Assembly: GCA_029339195.1 (NCBI GenBank) | Contig: JAPTJF010000125.1 | Coordinates: 1 to 64,000 of the forward strand | Source: Micractinium sp. NFX-FRZ | Lineage: Eukaryota; Chlorophyta; Trebouxiophyceae; Chlorellales; Chlorellaceae | Reading direction: 5' to 3' | DNA: 64,000 nucleotides | Part shown: piece after piece, positions 1 to 11,700 of the stretch | Layout of the letters: every line of letters starts with the position of its first letter | Numbering within the stretch: the stretch's first letter is position 1 | Program-made: the position numbers and the translations under genes | Notes under the pieces: generated by a model | Database searches by the model: none | Seen by the model: the letters and a program-made list of their open reading frames with translations, nothing else | Told to the model about the DNA's origin: nothing

Positions 1-871
1 TTTTGCCGCCTGGTCCGCAGCTTCATTGCCATGGACACCAGTGTGTGCCTCCACTTTCAGAAGGCGGGTACGTGCACGCGCCTGGCAGGCCTTTTGCGAG
101 CACCACGACTACTGGCAGTCGCCGTAGGACAGCAGCGGCAGCCGCAGCTAGGTGCCGGCCAGGGCTGGTCGGCTACCTGGCCGAACGGAACACCTTGACC
201 TCCCCTTGCTCGTCTCCCCAAGTGTGGTGCACTGCTGCATTTGAAATTTGCTCAGAACCTCGGCTGTGCCGAGGTGCTTTGCATCTCGATGTAACGTGTG
301 CACATTGCAAGCACAGGAATCAGGCGCTGTGGGCGGCGCAGCCCTGTAGTGCTGCTTTGAAACTGCCAGCACTGTGCGCACGAGGCAGGGGGGGCAGGCA
401 GGCCTGGGCAAGGCAGGGCTGGTGCCGCCCACCCTGTAAGATCAGTCCGACACCGATACACACGCGGAAGAGGGAGCAAAGCACACAGGGCGGCATCGGT
501 GGGGGTGGCGTGCAGCAGCGCACCCTGCACCCCTCCCTGGTCCTCTCCCCTTGCTCCTCTCTCCTGGCAGCAGCGTGCCTCCGTCGGTGTGAATGGCAGC
601 CCCCGCCTCTGAGAGGTTGTCAGCTGCTGGTCCCTGTCCCTCCGCCCCGTCCCACCACACCTCTCCCCCCTGCCCCCGCGCACACCGCGCAGCCGTCCCT
701 GCCCAGTGGCACCTTTGTTGCGCAGGCAGGGGTTGGAGGTTGGATTACACTAGATAGGTATTGAGGCACGCTGTTTGGTGAAAGGATAGAATGATGACGA
801 AAGGCCAGCCCGCGACAAAGGACACAACAAACTCTGCCGCTGCGGCGGGGCTGGGCTGGGCACAAAAGCAG
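1..871. other. 3' flank of the patatin-like gene, no supported gene
   Basis: I see no exon here with convincing splice signals or protein-like composition. Long open frames exist on both strands, as is usual in such GC-rich DNA, but their translations are low-complexity. The only functional-looking site is a minus-strand TGTAA at 745-749, listed separately. The stretch is probably 3' UTR plus intergenic DNA of the minus-strand gene to its right. Confidence 0.5.
745..749 (-). terminator. candidate poly(A) signal TGTAA of the patatin-like gene
   Basis: TGTAA on the minus strand, about 125 bases past the TAA stop proposed at 872. TGTAA is the usual chlorophyte poly(A) signal. The surrounding 12-mer GATTACACTAGA (743-754 on plus) recurs exactly at the 3' end of the minus-strand MYND gene (36627-36638), which strengthens the reading as a 3'-end element. 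Confidence 0.45.
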
Positions 872-3320
872 TTAGGGCACGAAACAGCCGCATGCTGGGG
901 GTTGGATGGATAGCATAAATTCAGGGAGGCAGGGACGGAGGGGAGGGGGCGCAGGCAACGGCGCGCCGTGCGCCACTGGGGAAGCGCGGGAGGCGGGGCG
1001 CCGTGGCCTGCCCGCACGGGCGGGCAGGCTGCACAGGCGGGGGGACAAAATTTGGTGGTGGTGGGAGGACTGCAGCATGCGAGTCGTTCGTTATCGAGGG
1101 TGGGTGGGTGGGTGGGTGGGCTGAAAGTACGCGGCGTGTTGCAGGGGGTGAAAAACCGTGTACGCGCGGGCGAGAGGGTGGGGAGGAGGGAAGGGGGCGG
1201 CGGGGGAGGAGCTACGGGGTAGGCAGGGCCGGCCTGCAAATGGCAGGGGCCGAGCCGCATGTCCTGTGTGGAGAGGAGGGCCGTGCATGCGGCGGGGGGA
1301 GAGTTGTGAGAGGGAATGCGGCTGGGCGGCAGAGGCGCAGCTCCGAGGTGAAAAGAGACGGAAGGGGGTACCGGTGTGGAGTGGGATGGAATGGGGGGGC
1401 GGAAAGGGGCGTGTCGGGGGGTGATTCCAGGGGTGATGAAGCCACAAGTGCAGTGCAGCTTTGTTGGTGTTAAATAGCCGCGGGAGGCCCTGCCTGCCCT
1501 GCGCACGGCATGCGCCGTGGCAGGGAGGGGGCTTCGCCATGCAATCAAATGGGTCCCCTGATCCCGTGAGGGGACCGGGGCGGGAAGGCCAACGGAAGCT
1601 GCTGCAGGAGGGCGGCAGAGCAGTGCCCAGCTTGGGCAGGAGGCAGGCAGGCAACACAATGAGAGCAGGCGCTTGCGGCAGGCAGGCTGGCTGGCTGGGC
1701 GGCAGGCAGGCAGGCAGGCTGTTCTCACCGGTTGCATGGGGCCCCACGCGGTTTGCGCGCCGGGCAGCGGCGGCGGCACGGGCCCGTTGGCGGGCGTGCC
1801 CCACACGCAGCCGGGGGTGAGGGCAGGCCACTGGGTGGGCATCAGCAGGGGCGCCTGCGCCTGCTGCTGCTGCTGCAGCTGGTGCTGCGCGGCGGGAGGC
1901 TGCGCGGGGGACAGGTGGGGCAGGGGCAATGCAAGCAGGGAAGAGGAAGGGAGAGAGCCAGGGCGTTCATGGCTGGGGCGTCAACAGCTTGCCGGCTGGC
2001 ACAACTCGAAATTTGAATGGGGGGGAGGGGCACGGGAGGGGACAGCATTGGTGGAGGGCAGCGGGGAAATCGCTCTATTCCATAGCAGATGAAGGCACCA
2101 GGTGCTGCCCAGCACACACCATCAGGGCCGTCCAATACAGGCCACACAAACGCGGCACAATGACAGTACAACCGCAGAGACTTTCAGGCCAAGCCATACC
2201 AACGCTACAAAAAGGGCCTTGTCTGCGGCGGAGCCCGGGAACGCACGCAGGCCGCCAGCTCAGCCTGCTGTGTTGATGGCCTGCCTGCAGAGGCCCCCAC
2301 CCTCCATGCAGGCACCATCTGCTGCTCAAGCACAGCCCCCCACCCCAACCATAAAAAACAGTGACCCGCACCTTTTACACGGGCACCATGTGCTGGCCTC
2401 CCCACACAAGCAGCACCAAGCCTAGAACAAGAAACAGCCCCACCCACCCTCCACGCCGGCACCATGTAGTCTGGCGGCGTGACCGCCTTCTTGATGGCCA
2501 CCTCCATGGCATCTGCCAGCGCCGTGCTGACGCGGGAGCAGCGGGTGAGCAGCACGGGGCGGGTGCACAGCACCAGGGCGTGGGTGCAGCCGTCGGCGAT
2601 GGCAGAACGGAAGACCGGCCCAAAGATGGCGGCATCCAACACCCGCTGGCCCCTGCAGGATGTGGGGGATCGGGGGGTAGGGGGGGCACACAGTCAAGCA
2701 GGAATCCGGGTTCCGGCAGCGGGATTCAGTGCCTGGCGGGTGGGTGGGTGGGAGAGCAGCGGCGCCGGGCATGGCAGCATGCAGCAGGCGCTGCTGTCAG
2801 CGATGGACGGTTTGGAATCATGGGGAGGGGACGTCCGTGTGCAGGGTGGGAATCGCTGGGGCAACGAAGCACACAGGCGCGGAAAATGGCAGCAGCGGCG
2901 TCCAGGCACTGCGGCACACTGCCCCTGCGAGATGAGCATGCCGAGCATTGAGGTTGTGGGCAAAAGCAGCTGGCGGCATTCACAGGCGGGACGGGCGCTC
3001 CGCCTCTGCGGCCCCCTGCACGACCCCCCCTGCATGTACGTTGCCTTGGTGGTGACAGCCAGCTGCTGCCACTTGAGCCGGTTCCTCTCCTGCCGGTCCG
3101 CCTCGCTGTGCGGTCTGCGGGCAGGGAGTGGCGGCAGGCGGCGGCGGCGGCGGCGTTGAGTGGCCGTACTGACGGCGCAGCAGCAGGACTACAGCTATCA
3201 TTATCTTCTGCACCGGGCGTCGTGCCCGACCATTCCCGCGGTGCAGGCAGCCAAGCAGGGGCTCCTCACTTGACAGCGTCCTCGCCACAGTAAAGCAGAC
3301 TGCTTCTCCGCGCTCAGCAT
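872..3320 (-). CDS. patatin-like phospholipase-type protein, Q/P-rich tail (exons partly resolved)
   Basis: I assemble exons at about 3115-2990, 2655-2447, 1898-1732 and a last exon 1052-872. The frames join in phase. The first two give a segment with the strings QRVLDAAIFGPV and SAIADGCTHALVLCTRP. This resembles the C-terminal part of patatin-like acyl hydrolases, where an aspartate near a G/A turn is followed by an 'ADG.TH.LVL.TRP' strand. The GXSXG nucleophile region is not visible, so either it lies in undetected upstream exons or the protein is a divergent relative. The third exon is Gln/Pro-rich (LQQQQQAQAPLLMPTQW). The terminal exon would end at TAA 872, followed by a TGTAA signal. The start is unresolved; candidate ATGs lie in 3250-3400 and would share a promoter with the plus-strand gene at 3400. 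Family assignment is tentative. Confidence 0.42.
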
Positions 3321-3399
3321 TTCGATAGGAACGAAAGTCACAAGGTCTACTCTCGCTACTGTCGGAGGCCATTCGCTCGGCCGACAAGGCGCAGCAACC
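3321..3399. promoter_or_regulatory. short divergent intergenic region
   Basis: This is the space between the probable minus-strand start of the patatin-like gene and the plus-strand ATG at 3400. If both gene starts are right, the two genes share a very short bidirectional promoter. I see no TATA box or other clear element. Confidence 0.25.
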
Positions 3400-3939
3400 A
3401 TGTCGGTCACCATCGCGGTGCTCGGCTTCCGCCCCGCGTCTCTGGCTGGTCACGCCCGCCCGGCCGGCCTCCGAGGCGCAGATGGGGCGTTGCGGGGCTC
3501 CGGGCTGCTCACCTGAGCCGGATGACCGGGCTGAGCCGAGGGTTTTTCTTGTAGCCCGCACAGCCTGAAGGTTTCCTTTCGATGATTTAGGCTGCCACCT
3601 GTTGTCTTCCCTCCTCGTGCAGGCTGCCTGGTGTCGCTGCGCACCACCCGCCTGCGGCGTGTGGCCACGGCCGAGGCGCCGCCGCCCTGGACGGCGCCCC
3701 ACCAGGCGCCGCCCTCTCAGGCGGAAACGCCACCGTCCTCCTGGGAGCCTGAGCTCAAGCAGCAGGAGCTCAAGGAGCAGCTGGAGGAGAGCCGGCGTAA
3801 CGGCCTGATGTGGAAGATCATCTTTGTTGCCACCTGCCTGTTCTGCGCCTACTTTGACTTTCAGGGCGGCAAAGACTTTAGCGGCATGGCAAAGCTGGCG
3901 CTCGCCCTAGTGTTTTTGATCTGCCCGTTCAGCCTTTGA
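3400..3939 (+). CDS. small putative plastid-targeted membrane protein
   Basis: Two exons fit in phase: 3400-3448 (ATG, 16 codons + 1 base; donor G|GTCACG) and 3623-3939 (acceptor CGTGCAG). The product is about 121 residues. The N-terminus (MSVTIAVLGFRPASLAG, then CLVSLRTTRLRRV) is rich in Ser/Arg/Ala, lacks acidic residues and looks like a chloroplast transit peptide. A Pro-rich linker follows, then a charged stretch (ELKQQELKEQLEESRRN). Two hydrophobic segments end the protein, around WKIIFVATCLFCAYF and MAKLALALVFLICPFSL. I do not recognise the family. The donor is not a strong consensus, so the 5' exon is less certain than the second one. Confidence 0.55.
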
Positions 3940-4309
3940 GCTGGGCCGATAGTGAGCACAGGTGAGGCTAGCCGCCTTTGGGCACGGGGAGTGCTGGGAG
4001 AGGATGCATATGAGGCCGTTTGTTCTACGCGAGGGCAACCGTTTGCTCCTGTGTTCAAAGGGAAGCAGCATCCCTGTAGCAGTGCTCCCAGCAATCACTC
4101 CCGAGCATCCCGCTGGTGCACTTGCTCTCACTGTGTCGCGGCTGTGTGTGTGGCCCCACCCTCGCCGCCCCTCGCCCTTTGTGCGCCCCGCATGACCAAG
4201 CGTCCCAGCGCGCACCGGCCGGCGTATTGCCTTCAATCTGCTTGCTCCTCACTGGCTTGCACCCCTGTCATCCCTCTGCTCTGCAGCTCCGCTTGTCAAG
4301 TGTACAATC
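3940..4309. other. intergenic, 3' flank of the small membrane protein gene
   Basis: About 370 bases between the TGA at 3937-3939 and the next ATG. I see no exon-like reading frame, no TGTAA on plus and no clear repeat. Confidence 0.4.
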
Positions 4310-4449
4310 ATGAGAGCGGCAGCGCTGGCTGGAGAGGAGGAGAGAGCAAGCCGCACATCTGGTCTCAGAGCTGGCCGGGGCGCAAGCCTGGAGCGCTGCC
4401 ACCTCACCCCTCCATGCCGGTGAGGCCCGCCAGCCTGCGCCGTGACCTT

Positions 4450-4489
<40 letters not shown>

Positions 4490-4990
4490 TGCAGGCCCAC
4501 CCTGACCGCCACCGCCGCCGCCGCAGCTGGCCTGCCCCTCTTGGGTGCCTGGCTGCAGCGGCACACCGCCCACAGCATGGCCGCACTTGCTGAGGCAGGC
4601 ACCTCCCGCCTCGCCACCACCGCCGCCACCGCCGCCACCGAGCACTTTGACTGCAGCGCTGATGCAGAGGATGTGCTGCCCCGCCCCTGGGCAGCCATGG
4701 TACCGCTCCCCTACCTGTTCCCCGTCCGCCACGCCGGCGCTTGCGCCACCACCCTGGCTGGCTGCCGCCTGGCGCAGTACCGCCCCGCAACCCCCGCACC
4801 TGCCCCCACGCCGGCACCGTTCATCCCGCCCCACCGCCGCACCCCAGCACAGCAGGCCGCAGCTGCTGAGGCCGGCCGCCCCGGCAGGCAGTGCACCTGG
4901 CCGCTGCTGACGGCAGGCCCTGGTACCGCACCCTGCCTCGCTGCCGCTGAGGCGCCGCGGCCAGCATACCTCATCGCGCTGCGCGGCTGA
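4310..4990 (+). CDS. orphan Ala/Pro-rich protein
   Basis: I propose exon 1 at 4310-4419 (ATG; donor CCG|GTGAGG; 36 codons + 2 bases) and exon 2 from 4495 (acceptor CAGCTGCAG) to the TGA at 4988-4990. The phases match exactly. The product is about 200 residues, starting MRAAALAGEEERASR. The middle contains AALAEAGTSRLATT, EHFDCSADAEDVLPRPW and AAMVPLPYLFPVRHAGA. The rest is Ala/Pro-rich with several Cys. I recognise no family, signal peptide or membrane segment. The intron ends in a CAG run, and every CAG within it is an in-phase AG acceptor, so poly-Gln or poly-Ser insertions of variable length are possible. An antisense frame is also open but is mostly Gly/Ala runs. Confidence 0.4.
4452..4490 (+). 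repeat. CAG triplet microsatellite
   Basis: About 13 CAG units run without interruption, then CTGCAG. In the gene model above they lie at the 3' end of the intron, directly before the acceptor. Each unit offers an AG, so repeat-length change could shift or multiply the acceptor without changing phase. Confidence 0.85.
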
Positions 4991-5758
4991 TGACCAGCTC
5001 CACCCTCCCTGCGCTGCTGTGCCGAAGCAGTGCATTTCTTGCCCCGCTGTGCCAAGCGGCTTTGTTCCCTTCTGTCCTGCTCTGCACAACTGCCTGTCTC
5101 CTCTGTTCCCTACAGGTCCTCTTGACGCTTTGCCATCTGAACTGCCCCAAACCACCGCTCTCCTTCTGTCACACATGACTGCCACCCACTTGATACTCGT
5201 GTTGCTACCCTCTGCTGAATGGCTTGCCACAAAATGCCTAGCCTGTGAACGTCACACAACAACAAAACTCAGGCAATGACACCACACACAGACCAGGACT
5301 GGGGAGCCGGTGCTGGGGGAAAGTGCACGACAGCTGGCTGGGAAATGAGATGCACTTGGGGCTGGTTGGAAGCAACAACAGTGCCGTCTCAGGTTCAGCG
5401 TTACAAGATGCCGCCAGCTGAGCTGTGGCGTCCCTGTCCGGGTGGATGCCGAGCCTGTTTGAGCCATGGGGCATGCAACAGGAGGTGACAGGTGCAGCAG
5501 AGGCGTACTCTGGCACGTAAGCCGGCATAACATCGCTGCATGTGGTGATGATGCACTTGCCAGGCCCTGCCCGCCCCTGCACCACAGCACCCACCCCCTA
5601 GCCCAGCACTTGACGCTTCTTGGGCTGCTGATGGCGATGCTGCATCCGCGGCCGTTCATGTAATATATATGTGCGATTGCAGACGCGGCAATGCATTTGC
5701 AGGCCCATGGCAGCAGGCATGGCACAGCATGCATAACGTGCTGCAGGCTCCACCTGGG
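4991..5758. other. convergent intergenic region
   Basis: About 770 bases between the plus-strand orphan (stop 4990) and the minus-strand GH3 gene (stop 5759). It has no supported exon. A plus-strand TGTAA lies at 5659-5663 and a minus-strand TGTAA (TTACA on plus) near 5400; either may end a transcript of one of the two converging genes. Confidence 0.4.
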
Positions 5759-8700
5759 CTACGCCTGCAGCGCTACGTGCACGCTATCTGGCTGGTCATG
5801 GCCGAAGCGCAGCGCATAGATGCCGCAGGGAGGGCGGGGGTCACCGAAGCCCGCCCAGGCTGAGTCGCTGCCAGCTGTCAGCTCCAAAGGGAAGGTGAGG
5901 CGCTGTGCTGCGCTGGGCGCCAGCTGGCGCGCGCGCCGCCACCCCACCAGCTGCTGCACCAGATCTGAGCGCCCCACTCCGGCAGCACAGCCAGAGCGAG
6001 GGATGACAGCTGCCCCAGCAGGGGTGCCCCCCGCGCCTTTGTACCGCATGAACAGCAGTACCACGTGATCCGACGTCACGTTGCCTGCATTCTTAAGGGT
6101 GATGCCGGCATGCACGCCTCGTGCGGGCGGCGGCAGCCCCTCCCAGCCCGCCGCTTGCAGCTGGAAGCGGGAGTAGGACAGCCCATAACCGAATGGGAGC
6201 ACTGGCGCCTCGCCTTTCCAGTAGCGGTACGTCCGCCCTGCGGGGCGAAAGGTGGGCAGCATACTTGAGTGGGGCAATGGTGAATGGCGTCCCATGTGCA
6301 AGCAAGTGTGTGTGCGGCGGCATGCAGGGGGAGGACAGCCAAGCCTGGTGTGCACTCTGCGCTGTTTTGTGCACTCTGCGCTGTTTTGTGCACTCTGCAC
6401 TGTGTTTTGTGCACTGTGTGTTGTGCACTGTGCTGTGCACTGTGCTGTGCACTGTGTTGTGAGGTCAGGCGCTGCAGCCGTGCCAGCAACTCGCACACCA
6501 GAGCCCCTTCCTCTCCCCTGCCCCCCCAACTCCCGACCTGCAGGGCCCCTCTCCACCCCTCACGCACCAGGGTACCGCCCATCCCTGGAGGCCCGCATGC
6601 GCATGTCAGTCATCGGAAGGCCCTTGGTGTAGCTGTCGCGGTACCATGTGGTGGGCAGCCGGCCTGCGCTTGGGTTGGGTTGCAGGAAAAGAAGGCAGTG
6701 ACGTGCTACATGACGTGTGCTTCAGAGAGGCGCGTGCAGGTGAGGAGGCGGGCGGGCCACTTGGCAGCACAGGTAGAGCACAGCTACGGGAGCGACGACA
6801 TCAGCGAGCGGTGTTGCATTGTTGCGGTGGTGGGTGGTGGTGCATTGTCGCGCCCCCACAGTGCTTGAGCAGGCAGGCTGAGGGACCCACCCGCGGGGGC
6901 CGTGTTGCCCAGCAGAACGTCAGCCACCGCAGGGGCGCCCTGCTCTCAGGGAGGGGGAGGTGCCATGGAGGGAGAGCAGGTATGAGTGGTCACGTCAGGG
7001 GGCGGAGATGAGCTTGCGGGCACATGGGAGTTCGCATGTGTTGAGCTGAGCTGAAAGGGCGCCCACGCTGCCCACCCCAACCATGCCCCCGCTCGGCACA
7101 CCCACTCGGCACACCCCAGAAGCCCCCACACGCACACCTCTCATCCACCCACTTGGGCAGGGAAGCAGGCCGCCCTCTTCAACCCAAACCGGCCCGGAAC
7201 CCACACTGACGCTCCATCAACCCAACCCAACCCAACCGCCACCCAGCCAACCCACCTGGGCAGGGAACCAGGCGGTCAGCACGGCACCCACTCTGGGGTG
7301 GCTCAGCATGTCTCCAATGTCAAGGCCGCCTCCATGGAACAGCACGATGATCAGCGGCTTAGTGGTCCGGCTGGCAATGTCCTGGGAACAGGCGGCGGCA
7401 GGCGGGGGTGGCTGGCGGGTGGGCTGAGGGTCGGGTGGGATGCATGGGGGATGTGCAGCAGCCGGGCAGGGGCTTGCTGTCCTGCTAAGAAACGTGAGCC
7501 ACAACCAGACAGCTGTGTTGAGCCCATGCTGACCAGTGACAGTGCCAGTGCCATGGTGCCAATGCCAGCTGGCACACACAGACCCCAGGCAGCCAGGCTG
7601 GCGCCAGCTGGCGCCAGCTTCCGCGCACCTTCCACATGCGCGCCTGGTTGCGCTCCAGCTTGAGGGAGGTGCGGTCGTGTGTCTCGCCCTCTTGGATGTC
7701 AAGGTAACTGTTTGGCTTCTCCCTGTGCTGGTGCACGGCGTACAGGTGCATGCGGTGGCCCAGGAAGAGCACGCAGGCGTCCGCTGCCTGCGGGGAGGTG
7801 GCGGGGGCGGGGGCGCACGGGGCAGCACAGCACAGCGCAGCACAGCATGGTGGTCACTGGCTTGCCATGCCATCCGCACAGCATGGATAGCAGCCCGCAA
7901 GTGCTGGTCGGCACAGGCCAGACAGCAAGTGCAGGGTGGCGGGCTTCGCCTGCCTTGCATGTCTGCCAGCAAAGCGTCATCGACACCCCACACTTCACAA
8001 CCCGTCCAGAATTAAAAGCTGCCTGTCTGGGCTCAGCCCAGGTGCCCTGCCACCTGGCACTGTTGACACGGCATGACCAGCATAGAAAGGAGGCCCGCGG
8101 AGTAAAATTTTCCGCGAGGTTTCCTTGAGTGGGGTGGTGTCGAGGGACACCGGTGGGGGTTTTTGGGGGGTGGGTGGAGGAGGGGGAGAGAGCGAGCTCT
8201 CGGGGGGTAAGGGGGGAAGGACGAAAAGTGGTGCCACCACATGACCAGCATGACCAGCATGACCAGCCCACCTGGCAGCTAGCAGCATCCGCCTTGATGC
8301 CACTGTCTGTGTAGTGTGTGCTGAACTGCTTGTTGAAGGTGACGGTAGCGCGTGGCAGCGCCCCACGAAGCGCCGACAGCGGGGTGAAGCGGTGCTCCCG
8401 GGGGATGGAGTAGTAATTGCTGCAGGGAGGGTGGGCCGGGAGGAGGGAGTGGACGGGGTGGCGAGGGTGGAGGAGGGGTGGGCAGCAGGCCGAGCAGAGG
8501 CAGGGTGGGGCGGTAAGCTGGTGGCGCAGCACCAGGCACGCATGCGCCGCCGCTTCTGTTGTTGTGAACTACGCAGCGCCAAGCGAGCAGGCGGCCCCAC
8601 AATGCCGGCCCCGCCTGCGTGCCCTGCAGTAGATTCTGCACCCACGACCCGGCTGCCCTGCACCGGAAAATTGCACTGCCCGCCGGTACCGCCCGCCAGC

Positions 8701-11700
8701 CTGGCGCCAGCTCACCCCAGCATGAGGACATGGTCATCCGAGTAGGGGCCAATCACCGCCACACGCCGTAGCTTGGCGGCGCTCAGCGGCAGCAGGGACT
8801 GCGGGGCGCAGCGCAGGGCAGGGTGCACACGGCATGCGGTGGCGTGTGGCTGAGTGTGGGTGCAGTGGCAGAGGCAGGAGGGAGCAGTGCGCCGGCAATG
8901 TCCATCCGGCAGCAGCGCTCGAGGGCAGGCAGTGGCGGAGGCACCCATCGCGTGTGGGGTCCACCTGCCGGCTCTTCAGCAGCAGGATGCTTGCAACCCA
9001 GCCACTGCCACCCCCGCCGCCCGCTTACCTGCCGGTTCTTGAGCAGCAGGAATGCACTTCGATGCACACACCTCAGCCACATCTGCTGCCCGCCACCCCA
9101 GTATCGCTCCTGCGACCCACAACCCTTGTTTCCCCTGCTCGCCCACCTGCCGGCTCTTGAGCAGCACGATGCTCTCGCCAGCCAGCTTTCTTGCCAGGGC
9201 CAGGTGCTGCGGCGACATCATGACCTCGTTCTTTTTGAGGTGGCTGTAGGGCTGGTCGTTGGGAGGGTCGAAGTGGCCCATCCTGCATGCATGAGTGAAT
9301 GGATGAGAGGCTTGCCAGGCGGGTCAGTGCAAGCGCTTGCATGAGGGGAGAGTTGACAGCCCACACTGCTCAGCAGCACTTTGAGTTCTCTGTGTTATCC
9401 AAATCCCGGCCATCCTCAGCCCTCTGCAGCCAGCGGGGCAGAGCTAGCGCCGCCGGCAATCACCAACAGGCGCCGCAAGCTGCTGGCTGTGGCTGAGCAG
9501 CAGCAGGCCCCGGCAGCCGCCTGCCTCTAGCAGTGCAGGAGAGGCGCATCGGCACTGGTTCTGCCGGACGGTACCCACGGGGCATGCAATGAGCACCTGA
9601 AGCGAATGGTGAGCACGCGCCGGACGGCCCGGTCAATCTCAGGCAACGCGTCGGTGGGCGTCAAGCCGCTCCATTTCTGGCGGGAACAAGGGAGGAGGGT
9701 GGGAGGGCAGGCAAGTGCGCAGGCAGGCTGTTGGATGGATGGCAGGGGCACAGTACCGGTCACAAGTGAGCACGCAGCCTTCCATCTGGCGAATGCTAAG
9801 GATCCCTTCATCCCTCATTAAGAAAGAAAAGAAAAGTAAAAAATACCAAGGGTCTCAACCTCTCCTGGGCCCGGCTGCCGATGCAAGCAACCCCGCCGCG
9901 CCCTTCCCAGCAGCAATCCTCCCTACACGCGTGCTAGTTATGGTCCGAGTCCTTACAACGCCCCAACACCCTGCCAGGTGGCAGTGTCCACCCACCTGGC
10001 AGTCAAGGTTGCTGCCTGCCCCATTCAGCATGCGTGCTTGAGCTTAACGCCACACCCCTTTGACCCGACCCGCATAAAGAGCCCCCCGCCCACCCACCTG
10101 GCAGGCGAGGTCGCTGCCGGCCCTGAGCGCCCGCGCCGACACCGTGCGCAGGTCGGCATAGCCCATCCCCTTGGGGGGCCTCCCTGCATAGCCCTCGAGC
10201 GCAAAGCAGTCTGTGACCACGGCGCCGGTGAAGCCCCACTGCTTGCGCAGCGTGTCGGTTAGGAGCGGCTTGCTCAGGCAGGCGGGCTGGCCGTTGACCA
10301 TGTTGTAGCTGCGGGCCAGGGGGGGAGGAAAGGAGGGAGGGGAGAAAGGAGGCAGAAGAGGGTTGGCATGCGGTCCACTTTAACATCCGGTGCATGGGTG
10401 CCCAACACTGAGGGCCGGCTCCCTTGCAGACCTTCCAGCATCACATGGTTCATAATAGCCAGATTATAAAGGCTGGGTCAACTTTGGACACGTATATTGC
10501 TTCTTCACCCGCTGCTGGTGCTGCGCTGCCCCACAGAGGGTGCCCCCCACCTGCACATGATGGTTGACACGTTGCTGTGCACGCACGCCTCAAACGGGCG
10601 CATGTACGTGTCCCTCAGGTCCCTGCAGGTGGGGCAGTTGGAGCAGCTGGGGCATGGAGGGCAGCGCTGCGGGCGGATGCGGCTGGCAGCCAGCCAGGCA
10701 GGCCCGTTGCCTGAAACGTGTGCTGTAGAGGCATTAGATGCCTGGCTGACCTGGCGTCCAGCATGCAGCTGACCTGGCAGCTGACCTGGCAGCTGACCTG
10801 GCAGGCGCGAGGATGATGGCGTTGGCCCGGCGGACAGTCAGCTGACCTGGCATCCAGCAAGGTGCCGACCTGGCGCCCGCACCTCAGTCTGAGGGGGGTC
10901 AAACCTACCTGGCCTCCATGACCGCTCGGAAGTTGTTGCGGGTCACCCCCTGCCAGTCCTCCAGATCCTGCCCTATGATGTGCTTGCACGTGGCCGCAAC
11001 CTTGTAGTGCCCCTCGCTGCCGCTGCTGCCCCCGGGGCCCTGCAGCCCCGTGACAAAGGCGCGGGCCAGGGCGGAGGAGAGGAGCGGGCACTCGCCGTAC
11101 GTCTCGGAGGTGCGCCCCCACCGAGGGTCCCTGCAGCGCACCAAGGCGGCACTGGTTGATTGACACCGATGTAGGGGGGTGGATGTATTCTCAGGGGAGC
11201 TGGATGCCAGGGAATCAATGCCATGGTAGTTAGTAGCAAGCTCGCTGCTGCGGACAGCTCAGCCGACCTGCCCCTTTTGGCAATCATCCCGGTGCCGCCC
11301 ACACGAGGCAGCGCTGCTGACGCCAGGCACGCACGCCTTCCCAGGGCGACCCGCCCCCCTGCGGCACACTTGTATGCCAAACAGGGCCGCGCGGTAGGAG
11401 ACGGACACCCTAACACAGTCAGTTGCACGTGCGCACCTGGCGATGGCCACGTGTGCCCCCATGCAGAAGCTGTACGAGGGGGACTGTCCCCCCCGCACCC
11501 TCCAGTTGCTGTACGCCCTCATCTCGTCCCCAATGGCGCTGGCTGCCTCTTGAGCCAGCTGCTCGTCAAAGGAGGCGGCCCAGGCCAGTGGGGAGGGGAA
11601 CCTGGGGGCAGGCAGAGGAGGTGCGGGGAGGCAGTGGGGCGGCGGGGAGGCAAACATCATGGAGGGAGGCATGCTGACTTGCACTGAGCAACACTCCATG

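Noticed and set aside
745..1929. A single 394-codon minus-strand frame as one exon
   Set aside because: Only 1732-1898 has clear exon features (CGCAG acceptor, GTGAGA donor, Q/P-rich but coherent protein). The rest is Pro/Ser low-complexity intron translation.
4268..5230. A 320-codon minus-strand open frame
   Set aside because: Its translation is dominated by Gly and Ala runs antisense to the CAG repeat and the plus-strand orphan; there is no sign of a real protein.
6344..6462. CRISPR-like short repeats
   Set aside because: Units are contiguous, unequal and without spacers; this is an intronic minisatellite in a eukaryotic gene.
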